From positions 1 through 64,000 of the forward strand of contig NZ_FNHW01000001.1 in the NCBI RefSeq assembly GCF_900103485.1: DNA of 64,000 bases. The letters run 5' to 3'. The notes under the pieces were generated by a model, which made no database searches, was not told the origin of the DNA, and saw only the letters and a list, made by a program, of their open reading frames with translations. Source of the DNA: Fictibacillus solisalsi (lineage in GTDB: Bacteria; Bacillota; Bacilli; Bacillales; Fictibacillaceae). Positions 18,263-25,981 of the stretch are shown here, piece by piece (the stretch's first letter is position 1; every line of letters starts with the position of its first letter). Both the position numbers and the translations under genes were made by a program.

Positions 18263-19247
18263 ATGGCTGCTTGCGGGGTGTCTGCTTCTCGCACTTGGCG
18301 CATGTTCCTCTTCCCCTTCAGAAGGAGGGAAAGGGAAAGACGGATTGAAAAAAGTGAGTCTGATGCTCGACTGGTACCCGAACGCGGTGCATGCCGGAAT
18401 TTATGATGCGATCGAAAAGGGGTATTTTAAAAAGGAAGGCATTGAGGTGGATGTAAAAATGCCGGCTGAAACCAATGACCCGTTAAAGCTGGTGGCAGCC
18501 GGGCGTACGGACCTTGCATTGACCTACCAGCCGCAGGTTGTGCTTTCACGTGCGGAAAACATACCAGTGGTCTCACTTGGCGCGATGGTGAGGCATCCGC
18601 TGAATCATCTGATGGTTTCAGACAAAAGCAGCATTCACACACCTAAAGATCTTGAAGGGAAGAATGTAGGCTATCCGTCCATTCCGATTAATGAAGCCAT
18701 TGTTAAAACGATGGTAAAGCATGACGGGGGAAACCCGGATAACGTAAAAATGACGGATATCGGATGGGATATCATTCCCGCGATGGCTTCCAAAAAAGTT
18801 GATGGCATCTCCGGAGGATACATCAACCATGAACAAATTTTGCTGGAAAAAGAGGGGCACCCTGTTCGGTCGATCGATCCAGTGAAATACGGTGTACCTG
18901 ATTATTATGAACTGGTACTTGTTTCGAGTGAAGATGGACTGAAGAAAAACAGGAAGCTTTACCAAAAATTTTGGCGAGCTCTGTCCAAAGGGCAAGAGGA
19001 TGTGCAGGAGCATCCGGAGAAAGCGTTGAATATTTTATTTCAGCATGAAAACAAAGAGTTTCCGCTCGATCAAAAGGTAGAAAAGAAAAGCCTTCAAATT
19101 CTTCTGCCTTTGATGGACAGTGGCAGCAAAGCATTTGGGTATCAGGATCAAAAGTCGTGGAATAAGGTTTCGGACTGGCTGTATGATACAGATATGATTA
19201 AAAAGAAAATAGATACCCAAAAAGCCTACATTAATCTGGAAAAATAA
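18237..19247 (+). CDS. thiY: Formylaminopyrimidine-binding lipoprotein ThiY
   Basis: The mature domain is an NMT1/THI5-like solute-binding protein (VSLMLDWYPNAVHAGIYDAIEKGYF), the fold used to bind pyrimidine precursors of thiamine. The N-terminus is a lipoprotein signal with the likely lipidated Cys23 (ALGAC); Cys15 gives a weaker alternative. The ATG at 18237 has GAAAGGATG upstream and overlaps thiX. Length is 336 aa. It closes the salvage operon; a weak hairpin follows near 19250, but no clear terminator. Confidence 0.92.
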   Translation: MKRWIKHSKWLLAGCLLLALGACSSSPSEGGKGKDGLKKVSLMLDWYPNAVHAGIYDAIEKGYFKKEGIEVDVKMPAETNDPLKLVAAGRTDLALTYQPQVVLSRAENIPVVSLGAMVRHPLNHLMVSDKSSIHTPKDLEGKNVGYPSIPINEAIVKTMVKHDGGNPDNVKMTDIGWDIIPAMASKKVDGISGGYINHEQILLEKEGHPVRSIDPVKYGVPDYYELVLVSSEDGLKKNRKLYQKFWRALSKGQEDVQEHPEKALNILFQHENKEFPLDQKVEKKSLQILLPLMDSGSKAFGYQDQKSWNKVSDWLYDTDMIKKKIDTQKAYINLEK

Positions 19248-19304
19248 CAGAGTAGACTCTGCCTTGTTTGGTTATGTTAAGTACCATGCAAGGAGGTGTC
19301 CGAT

Positions 19305-19445
19305 ATGGCCAAAAATGAAAAAATCCGCAAGCAAAACGCGGAGCAGCGAAAAGGAAAGGCGGATATTCCAAAGGGAACGTTTGCAGATCCAATCGCCAAC
19401 CAGGGTGATATCGCCGAGATTAAGAACAATAAGGATAATCAATAA
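19305..19445 (+). CDS. Small hydrophilic protein of unknown function (46 aa)
   Basis: A strong ribosome binding site (AAGGAGGTG) lies 8 bases before the ATG. The peptide is highly charged, beginning MAKNEKIRKQNAEQRKGKAD and ending with acidic and Asn-rich residues, with no membrane segment. It ends just before a terminator, consistent with a real monocistronic gene. I do not recognise the family; a spore-associated small protein is conceivable from composition alone. Confidence 0.6.
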   Translation: MAKNEKIRKQNAEQRKGKADIPKGTFADPIANQGDIAEIKNNKDNQ

Positions 19446-19448
19446 TGA

Positions 19449-19483
19449 AGAAACACGCCCTGTTCTCAGGAGCGTGTTTTTTT
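19449..19483 (+). terminator. Rho-independent terminator
   Basis: The stem AAACACGC/GCGTGTTT is followed by T residues after the 46-aa gene. Confidence 0.82.
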
Positions 19484-19526
19484 GGGCTTTGGTGTATGCT
19501 AGAAAGCAGAGCAAGGAGGTGCAGGA

Positions 19527-19991
19527 ATGCTGATATGGGAGCAGAGCGGGCTGGAGAAAGTGATGGATGAACTGGAGATTATGAACTCCAATCCGTTCTA
19601 TAATGAGCTGTTTTACGGAAAAGGCAAAGTGGAGCCTAAAGATATTTTGGAGGAACTTCAAGATATAAAGCCACCCAGGTTTCGTTATGTAGTTAAAGAA
19701 AACGGCAAAAATGCAGCCATTGTTGAATACCTTTTAAATAACCCGAAGGATGGCAAGCCCTGGATCGGTTTCCTGATGGTTGCAAAAGGCTATCAGAAAC
19801 AAGGGATAGCAAGAAAGGTGTATACGGCATGCGAGCAAGAGCTCAGAAAGATGAAACTTGCCGCATTACGGCTCGGAATCTTAAACGGCAATTCTCCCGC
19901 ATTCAGCTTTTGGAGCAGAATGGGTTTCAGTGAAATCAATATCAAAGAAAGCCAGGGAAGAAAGATACATATTTTCGAAAAACAACTTTAG
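19527..19991 (+). CDS. GNAT-family N-acetyltransferase
   Basis: This 154-residue protein has the acetyl-CoA-binding motif A, visible as VAKGYQKQGIARKVY, and the motif B region LGILNGNSPAFSFWSRMGF with the usual kink before the last strand. The substrate is unknown. A GCAAGGAGGTG site precedes the ATG. The gene stands alone between terminators and the Crh-like gene. Confidence 0.82.
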   Translation: MLIWEQSGLEKVMDELEIMNSNPFYNELFYGKGKVEPKDILEELQDIKPPRFRYVVKENGKNAAIVEYLLNNPKDGKPWIGFLMVAKGYQKQGIARKVYTACEQELRKMKLAALRLGILNGNSPAFSFWSRMGFSEINIKESQGRKIHIFEKQL

Positions 19992-20150
19992 CTTCTGATG
20001 CTCCTCCTTTTCTCCTAAACTGCAGATTACCCACATATTGATGGTCAGGCGTGCATATCTTCATTGGTGTGCAAAAAAGTTAAACTGCCTTAATATGTGC
20101 TTAATCATTGCAGGTTAAAATGGCAGGGAAAAGGAATAGGAGTGGAAGGT

Positions 20151-20402
20151 ATGAAGACATACTGCTTTTTGCAGGAAAAAATGAATTCCAGGACAATATC
20201 GAAGCTTGTTCACAAAGCGAACGAATTTGAAGAGTGTCAAATCTATTTTGAATTTGATAACTGCCAGATGAATGCCAAAAGCATGCTCAGCATGAGTAAA
20301 CTTTCAGGTATGGCGGGTTTGTGCTGTATAACGGCGCAAGGCCAGGATCAGCAGGATTCCCTAGAAGGAATACGGCAGATTTGTGCGGGGAAATTAGTGT
20401 AG
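20151..20402 (+). CDS. HPr/Crh-like protein lacking the phosphorylatable histidine
   Basis: The 83-residue product aligns with HPr and Crh over its length: the helix after KMNSRTISKLV, the MNAKSMLSMSKL segment (compare VNAKSIMG in Crh), and ITAQGQDQQDSLEGI (compare LIAQGEDEQEAL). The residue equal to His15 of HPr is Asn12, so PTS phosphotransfer is not expected. Ser44 occupies the place of the HPr-kinase target Ser46. This is the same combination as in Crh, a CcpA co-regulator, but overall identity looks low. An AGGAGTGGAAGG region precedes the ATG. Confidence 0.65.
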   Translation: MKTYCFLQEKMNSRTISKLVHKANEFEECQIYFEFDNCQMNAKSMLSMSKLSGMAGLCCITAQGQDQQDSLEGIRQICAGKLV

Positions 20403-20497
20403 CCTTATGTACCTGAAAGTTCCTGGAACAGTGGATTTTACTACCCGGCTTCTGTAAACTGGTGGTAACTCAATTTCGCTCGACAGGAGGATTTGTT

Positions 20498-20686
20498 ATG
20501 AAAAATGTAATTCCTGGTGTCCTTTTAATGGCTTTGGCTATCACATTTACAGATTTTGCTTTTCATATCGCTGCGAGTGAAAGTTTCAGCGGAACGGTCA
20601 TCACCAAATCATTTATCAGGGCTCTGGTGCCTTCAATGCTGATCATGTTTTATCTTGAACGGAAAAATAGGTCCAGGAGCGGTTGA
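20498..20686 (+). CDS. Small membrane protein of unknown function (62 aa)
   Basis: The ATG at 20498 has an excellent ACAGGAGGA site; an upstream in-frame start at 20462 does not. The peptide has two hydrophobic segments (about residues 5-22 and 34-53) and a basic C-terminus (ERKNRSRSG). Family not recognised. The promoter of the SAM-controlled hom operon overlaps its last codon. Confidence 0.5.
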   Translation: MKNVIPGVLLMALAITFTDFAFHIAASESFSGTVITKSFIRALVPSMLIMFYLERKNRSRSG

Positions 20687-20711
20687 CGCTCTTCTTCCTC
20701 CATGATAAAGT
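20683..20711 (+). promoter_or_regulatory. Sigma-A promoter of the hom leader
   Basis: TTGACG and TAAAGT are separated by 17 bases, about 20 bases upstream of the first SAM aptamer. Confidence 0.6.
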
Positions 20712-20729
20712 AAGACTAATTTAAAAAAG

Positions 20730-20883
20730 CTTATCCAGAGTGGTGGAGGGAAAGGCCCGATGAAACCCGGCAACCTTCAGGCAGATTGTCTGAAAAGGTG
20801 CCAAGTCCTTCAAAGGTAAAACTTTGAGAGATAAGAGATGAAACCGGAATGTAACTCTCTTATCATTGATAGGGGAGTTTTTT
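20730..20883 (+). promoter_or_regulatory. SAM-I riboswitch (tandem copy 1) upstream of hom
   Basis: The S-box signature is clear: CTTATCCAGAG, GGTGGAGGGAAAGGCCCGAT, GAAACCCGGCAACC and AGAGATAAG closing P1. A terminator follows (AACTCTCTTATC/GATAGGGGAGTT plus T run, 20852-20883). S-adenosylmethionine binding should terminate transcription here. Confidence 0.95.
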
Positions 20884-20933
20884 AGTACTAATAAAGTCAT
20901 TTGCTACATAACATGTTTCAATCTCATATGTAC

Positions 20934-21079
20934 TCTTATCCAGAGCGGCGGAGGGAAAGGCCCGATGAAGCCCGGCAACCTTCAGGCAGTTTGTCTGAAA
21001 AGGTGCTACTACCTGCAGGAGAAATCCTGGATGATAAGAGGAGGCCGGGCGCCCTCTTCTTAGGAAGGGGGCTTTTTTC
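20934..21079 (+). promoter_or_regulatory. SAM-I riboswitch (tandem copy 2) upstream of hom
   Basis: A second complete S-box, nearly identical to copy 1 through the central region, ends in its own terminator (GCCCTCTTC/GAAGGGGGC plus T run). It lies about 50 bases after the first terminator and about 60 bases before the hom start, so the two switches act in series. Confidence 0.95.
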
Positions 21080-21137
21080 ATTTCGGAGCTATTCTCGAGT
21101 GGTAAGCCGATCCAATCAAACAAAGGGAGAGATATCA

Positions 21138-22373
21138 TTGAGTGAAATTAAAATTGCATTGCTGGGACTGGGAACTGTGGGAACCGGAGTATATTCCTCA
21201 CTGCTAAAAAGAAAACCTGAGATTGAACAGTTACTGGGAAAAAGGATCCGTCTGTCAGGAATATTGATCAAAAATCCGGCAAAACCAAGGTCCGATTTTC
21301 AAAAAGCGCCATTATACTCCGAGTTTGAAAAAATTCTGGGTAAAGAAGCGCCGAATGTGGTCATTGAAGCCATCGGAGGAATTGAACCGGCACGAACGTA
21401 TATTACCCGGTCACTCGAAGCAGGGTGCCATGTAATTTCAGCAAACAAAGACTTGATTGCCCGTCATGGGGAAGAGCTTATACGCCTTGCGAAAGAAAAA
21501 GGGGTACGCTTTGTTTATGAAGCAAGTGTAGGCGGCGGCATTCCAGTGTTAAGGACACTGAGAGAGCTATTGCGAATAAATAAAGTACAGCATGTGGAGG
21601 GAATATTGAATGGAACGTCCAATTTTATACTCTCGCACATGAGAACGACAGGATGCACGTTTCCTGAAGCTCTGGAGCTCGCCCAGCAAAAGGGGTATGC
21701 AGAACCTGACCCGACGAATGATATTGAAGGGCTGGATGCTTTTTATAAAGCCATGGTGCTGAGCAAATGGATTTATGGTGTACAGCCGTTATGGGAGGAA
21801 GCTGAGGTAAAGGGGATTGGAAATGTGCGTCTTGAGGAAATACAGCTTGCGGAACAGCTTGGACTTCGCCTGAAACATTTGGTGCTCCTGGATGACAGTC
21901 TTGAGCTTAAGGTGAAACCGGTGTTGGTAGACAGTGAACACCCGCTTTATGGAGTGGAAGGAGTAGACAATGCCGTCCGCATTCAGACGGATCTTCTAGG
22001 CTGTTTAACCTTACAGGGACCCGGTGCGGGGGCTGAAGCAACAGCAAGTGCCATCGTCGAAGATTTTTTATCCCTGTATGAGACGGGCAGTGTTTATCAG
22101 GATAAACCGGCAGTCTCGGAAGTGGTTCAAAGAAAACAGGCCAAAGAGGGAACGACCTATCTTCTGATTGGTGAAAAAGAGCACATTTCGGGAGAAACGA
22201 TTTCTGTCCTTCAACTTCAGGGAGCAGTACTCGATACGGTTTCCCTGCCGGATGCCTCCGTCATTGCGCTCCTTTATGCTGGAGACTTGCCTGTAAGCCC
22301 TTTGCCGTTCACGAGCATTTATCCTGTGAGGCTTTCGTCTGCAAGCGAGGCTGCCGAGGAAGTTCTATTATAA
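21138..22373 (+). CDS. hom: Homoserine dehydrogenase
   Basis: The enzyme reduces aspartate semialdehyde to homoserine, the branch point to methionine and threonine. The N-terminus has the NAD(P) motif IALLGLGTVGTGVY, and the catalytic domain has YEASVGGGIPVLRTLRELL, ILNGTSNFIL and DPTNDIEGLDAFYK. It ends in a C-terminal region of about 75 residues in ACT position. The start is a TTG at 21138 with an AAGGGAGA site 8 bases upstream; the open frame runs back through the second riboswitch, which is not coding. Control by tandem SAM switches points to a methionine-dedicated isozyme. Length is 411 aa. Confidence 0.95.
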   Translation: MSEIKIALLGLGTVGTGVYSSLLKRKPEIEQLLGKRIRLSGILIKNPAKPRSDFQKAPLYSEFEKILGKEAPNVVIEAIGGIEPARTYITRSLEAGCHVISANKDLIARHGEELIRLAKEKGVRFVYEASVGGGIPVLRTLRELLRINKVQHVEGILNGTSNFILSHMRTTGCTFPEALELAQQKGYAEPDPTNDIEGLDAFYKAMVLSKWIYGVQPLWEEAEVKGIGNVRLEEIQLAEQLGLRLKHLVLLDDSLELKVKPVLVDSEHPLYGVEGVDNAVRIQTDLLGCLTLQGPGAGAEATASAIVEDFLSLYETGSVYQDKPAVSEVVQRKQAKEGTTYLLIGEKEHISGETISVLQLQGAVLDTVSLPDASVIALLYAGDLPVSPLPFTSIYPVRLSSASEAAEEVLL

Positions 22374-22375
22374 AC

Positions 22376-22412
22376 AAAAAGGTCCAGGCGGACAACCGCC
22401 TGGATCTTTTTG
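22376..22412. terminator. Bidirectional terminator between hom and the YjcZ-like gene
   Basis: A stem pairing GGTCCAGGCGG with CCGCCTGGATC is flanked by A and T runs on the two sides, so it can serve both convergent genes. Confidence 0.88.
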
Positions 22413-22427
22413 TTGCTGCATGAACGA

Positions 22428-22670
22428 TTAGCAGCTGCTGCTGCTTTCGCATCCGCCGTGGCCGTGACCGGACCAGCATGCACAGCCGATGATGATCAAG
22501 AGGATGAACAATACGATGATAATCGCAAATCCTCTTCCACCGCCATAGCCGTAACCATAACCTCCGTAACCGCCGCATCCGCCGGAATAACCATACCCAT
22601 AAGAAGCCGTTGACACAGGTACGTTTAACGGAGCGTTCAATGGTGCATTAATCGGTGTGTTTGCATACAT
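22428..22670 (-). CDS. YjcZ-family sporulation-associated small membrane protein
   Basis: The 80-residue protein has an N-terminal Asn/Pro region, a Gly-Tyr-rich middle (SYGYGYSGG...) and a single hydrophobic helix [19 protein letters not shown] near the C-terminus, followed by a Cys/Ser/His tail. The GYGG plus [15 protein letters not shown] layout is that of the YjcZ/YczM-type sporulation proteins of Bacillus. A strong AAAGGAGG site precedes the ATG, and a sigma-K-like promoter lies upstream. The Cys- and His-rich tail is unusual. Confidence 0.75.
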   Translation of the reverse strand: MYANTPINAPLNAPLNVPVSTASYGYGYSGGCGGYGGYGYGYGGGRGFAIIIVLFILLIIIGCACWSGHGHGGCESSSSC

Positions 22671-22712
22671 TTAAAATTCCTCCTTTAATATCCAATTCCA
22701 ACATTCTCGATA

Positions 22713-22740
22713 CAGTATATGTAGGAGGCTTCACTCGGTC
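22713..22740 (-). promoter_or_regulatory. Sigma-K/E-like promoter of the YjcZ-like gene
   Basis: On the minus strand GACC is followed after 15 bases by CATATACTG, one base away from CATANNNTA. This is a moderate match to the mother-cell sporulation pattern. Confidence 0.35.
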
Positions 22741-22782
22741 TGGACGTTTGCCTTGTTGGCAAGCCTAATTACCGATCAATGG

Positions 22783-22817
22783 AAAACGCACGCTTTAGGA
22801 GAGACCATAAGCGTGCG
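22783..22817 (-). terminator. Rho-independent terminator of the glutathione peroxidase gene
   Basis: The stem CGCACGCTT/AAGCGTGCG is followed on the minus strand by T residues. Confidence 0.8.
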
Positions 22818-22823
22818 TGCTGA

Positions 22824-23306
22824 TTACTGTGCGAGCAGTGCTTCTATATCTTTTTTCATATCCTTCGGTGATGTTTGAGGAGAATAGCGGGATACGACTG
22901 CTCCTTGTTTGTTCACCAGGAATTTGGTGAAGTTCCATTTGATTGCCTTGGATCCTAAAATCCCAGGTGCTTCATTGGTTAAGTAGGTAAAGAGAGGGTG
23001 GACATGATCGCCTTTTACATCCACCTTGGCAAACATCGGGAAGGCTACTCCGTAATTCAGCTGGCAAAATTCCTGGATTTCCTCCTCATTTCCAGGTTCC
23101 TGGCCGGCAAACTGGTTGCATGGGAACCCCAGTATCTCAACACCCTGATCTTTGAATTCATCATAAAGCGCCTGAAGTTCCTTATATTGCGGAGTAAATC
23201 CGCACTTACTGGCGGTATTGACAATAACCAATACCTTACCTTCATACTCCTGAAGTGATTTTTCTTCACCCATGATTGTCTTGGCCTGATATTCGTAAAC
23301 TGACAT
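22824..23306 (-). CDS. bsaA: Glutathione peroxidase family protein (cysteine type)
   Basis: This 160-residue thiol peroxidase reduces hydroperoxides, in bacilli probably with thioredoxin as donor. Family blocks are present: VNTASKCGFT with peroxidatic Cys35, LGFPCNQFAGQEPG, and WNFTKFLVNKQG. Cys replaces the selenocysteine of animal enzymes. An upstream in-frame ATG at 23339 exists, but the ATG at 23306 has the GGGAGG site and gives the usual family length. The gene is monocistronic. Confidence 0.92.
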   Translation of the reverse strand: MSVYEYQAKTIMGEEKSLQEYEGKVLVIVNTASKCGFTPQYKELQALYDEFKDQGVEILGFPCNQFAGQEPGNEEEIQEFCQLNYGVAFPMFAKVDVKGDHVHPLFTYLTNEAPGILGSKAIKWNFTKFLVNKQGAVVSRYSPQTSPKDMKKDIEALLAQ

Positions 23307-23547
23307 AGCATCCTCCCATGTGTACGGATTAACATTCATAGTAATAGTGTAGTGATTTTATTGCTGAAAAGAAAATAAAACGCTTTCCTTTTCAGGGACT
23401 ATTAGCATGGGTCCAGGGACGCTATTAGTTACATGGAATCATTTTATGGTCAACAAACAATAAAAGACAAAATATTCACTCAATTCATCTTATACTGTAA
23501 CTAACTTACATATTTTGCATAACAGTCGATTATTGGAGGCGATCTAA

Positions 23548-25938
23548 TTGAAAAGTCGAAAGACAAAGAAAAAGCTCATGGCCGTGTCGATGGCTGCTGC
23601 CATTTTTCTGCCTTTGCCGCTAGATTCCGGCCATGCGGCCAGCCCTTCCGCAACGGCAAAGAATGAAGCCATGCTCGTGAAAATCCATCTGAAGAACCGT
23701 GCAGACCTGGACAAACTACTAAGCTATGGGATCGATCTTACGGAAAATCTTGACCAGCATGCTGGCCAGGGAATGGAAGCTGATGCTATTCTGACCAAAG
23801 AAGAGATGGAAATTTTGCAATTAAGAGGGTACAAGACGGATGTCATTTCCACCCAGCATGAAATTGAAACCTTGAGGCAGGAGCGCCAATTTACGGTACA
23901 GCAGGAAAAAGACCTGGCAGCAGCCAAGGACAAGGTTACCATTTTACGAGCCAACTATTTTACAAGCCAGGGCGGCAAATTCCTGTATGTTGAGGCGAAG
24001 TCGGATGCAGGCGCTCTCAACTCAACCGTACTCACTGCAACATGGGACAATGGAAAAAATACAGCACCTGGATCAGGTGGAACAGCAGCCCTTGAACGAA
24101 ATGAGGACGCGGATGTCTATATGTATCATTCGATGCTGCTGCCAGTGGACACCCGTCCTTCAACCGTTAACATTACGAGCAGTCTTGGCGGCACCATGGA
24201 AGCAAAAGTGACTGACTGGATCGGTGGCAAAAAACCAACTCCAGGTAAACATTATGTATCGGATTTTACAGACCATTATATGACCCCAACCGAGCTCGAT
24301 CAGCGGATTACCAAGCTGGCAAAGCATTTTTCCAGTATTGCGGAAATTGTAGAGCTGCCATATGAGACCAATGGTTATCGCCGAAAGGCACAGACGATGA
24401 TTGGAGAACAGGCAAATCCAGCTTCGGCTGTTGTTCTTACCTCGAAAAAATGGGGCCATGAAGGTGGAAACAGCATCACCCTTCAGGCCGTAAAACAGGA
24501 GGGCACCAATCTTCCGCTTACCATTGATACAAAGGAAAACACCATTGTTGTGAAGCTGGCGACTGATGCCTCCGGACAAAGTTCGAGTAAAGCAAAAGAC
24601 GTCATCCAAAAAATTAATGCAGAGTCAGGAAATCTGGTTACCGCCACCTCTTTTAGAGGCAACAGCGGGGAAGGATATGTTACACCAACGGAAAAACTGA
24701 AGCTCACGGATGGCTTAAAAGCGCCGGAGTCGATTTCGCGCGAACCGCATACAATGAAAGCGATTCGAATCGGAAAACATCGGGATGGCTCGAAAGCAGG
24801 AGTTCTCCTTTATTCGCAGGAACACGCCCGTGAGTGGGTGACACCGCTCGTATCCGTGGAAACGGCAGAGCGATTGCTCAGAAACTACAGTACAGACAAA
24901 GCGACGCGCAAGCTTGTGAATAACCTTGATATTTTTATCGTTCCTTCTGTCAACCCGGATGGAGCCACCTATTCTTTTTATGATTATAACTGGCAAAGAA
25001 AGAACATGACCAATCATTGCGGTCCCGAGAAATCGGATCCGGCTCTCCGCAATACATGGGGTGTCGACCTGAACCGCAATCACGGAACCGGTTCGGTGTA
25101 TGATGGGTATCTGGGCTCTTCCACGGATTGTCAAAGTTCGGTTTATGGAGGTCCTGCCGAACTGTCAGAACCCGAAGCCAAAAACTTGATCTGGCTGGCC
25201 GATGAAAATCCGAATGTAAAGTTTGCTATGAATGTCCACAGCTACGGCGGCTATTTCATGTGGCCTCCGGGAGCATACAAAGCACTTGGAAGGGAAACAT
25301 TGCCGCGTCCGACTGCCGGACAGGAAGCCTTTTTCTGGAGTGCGTCGGAGCGAATTCTGCAGCAAATTAAAGAGTACCGCGGAACAACCATTCTGCCAGG
25401 ACGCACGGGGCCTGTACCGGATGTGCTGTATTCCGCAGCCGGAAACTCGGCAGATGCCTTGTGGTATAACTATGGCATTTATGCATGGGATTTTGAGGTG
25501 GGGGCCGATTTATGGAACGCCCGGGAGAACAAATGGGAGCCGGTTGGATTTCAGCCGCCTTTTGAGGAAGGACATGAAGAGGCCATGGAATTTTCCAACG
25601 GCCTGATCGGAATGATGGATGTTGCCTACGATTACGAGCATGACAAGAAAGCGCCAACTTCCACGCTCCACGTGAAGCGCAGTATGGATAATGCAACGCT
25701 TGAATTTTCGACATCTGAACCTGCAACGATTTACTATACAACCAATAACAAGCGGCCCACTTTTTCATCCAAGAAAATAAAAATCAGCGGTATTCGTGAA
25801 GGAGCGGAAAAACCGGTTCTTGAGCAAACTGCTACGGTCAAATGGTTTGCCATAGATGCGAGCGGCAATATCGAAAATCACTATAAACCCGAGGGAAAAA
25901 AAGATAACTACCGCTCCCAAACCGTGAAAGTCAAATAG
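23548..25938 (+). CDS. Secreted M14 zinc carboxypeptidase with inserted domain
   Basis: The 796-residue protein has a signal peptide cleaved near AxA at about residue 31, a pro- or accessory region (about 35-235), and an M14 catalytic domain. Zinc ligands are His426 and Glu429 (HARE) and His564 (NVHSYGG); the general base is Glu650 (WDFEVGADL). Between the first strands of the domain, residues about 288-402 form an insertion of the WGHEGGNSITLQAV...VVKLATDASG type, resembling a module seen in phage tail proteins. A C-terminal beta domain (about 685-790; STSEPATIYYTTN) resembles the chitobiase C-terminal fold. The start is TTG with TTGGAGGC upstream. Confidence 0.9.
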   Translation: MKSRKTKKKLMAVSMAAAIFLPLPLDSGHAASPSATAKNEAMLVKIHLKNRADLDKLLSYGIDLTENLDQHAGQGMEADAILTKEEMEILQLRGYKTDVISTQHEIETLRQERQFTVQQEKDLAAAKDKVTILRANYFTSQGGKFLYVEAKSDAGALNSTVLTATWDNGKNTAPGSGGTAALERNEDADVYMYHSMLLPVDTRPSTVNITSSLGGTMEAKVTDWIGGKKPTPGKHYVSDFTDHYMTPTELDQRITKLAKHFSSIAEIVELPYETNGYRRKAQTMIGEQANPASAVVLTSKKWGHEGGNSITLQAVKQEGTNLPLTIDTKENTIVVKLATDASGQSSSKAKDVIQKINAESGNLVTATSFRGNSGEGYVTPTEKLKLTDGLKAPESISREPHTMKAIRIGKHRDGSKAGVLLYSQEHAREWVTPLVSVETAERLLRNYSTDKATRKLVNNLDIFIVPSVNPDGATYSFYDYNWQRKNMTNHCGPEKSDPALRNTWGVDLNRNHGTGSVYDGYLGSSTDCQSSVYGGPAELSEPEAKNLIWLADENPNVKFAMNVHSYGGYFMWPPGAYKALGRETLPRPTAGQEAFFWSASERILQQIKEYRGTTILPGRTGPVPDVLYSAAGNSADALWYNYGIYAWDFEVGADLWNARENKWEPVGFQPPFEEGHEEAMEFSNGLIGMMDVAYDYEHDKKAPTSTLHVKRSMDNATLEFSTSEPATIYYTTNNKRPTFSSKKIKISGIREGAEKPVLEQTATVKWFAIDASGNIENHYKPEGKKDNYRSQTVKVK

Positions 25939-25944
25939 CAAGGG

Positions 25945-25981
25945 AAAAGGCAGTAGCACGATAAGTGCACTGCCTTTTTTA
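25945..25981. terminator. Bidirectional terminator
   Basis: The stem AAAGGCAGT/ACTGCCTTT, with an internal GCAC/GTGC extension and A and T runs, serves the peptidase gene and the convergent MFS gene. Confidence 0.85.

Noticed and set aside
20901-21137. Extended N-terminus of homoserine dehydrogenase reading through the second SAM riboswitch
   Set aside because: The aptamer and terminator are clear RNA elements, and the TTG at 21138 has a good ribosome binding site and fits the family N-terminus.
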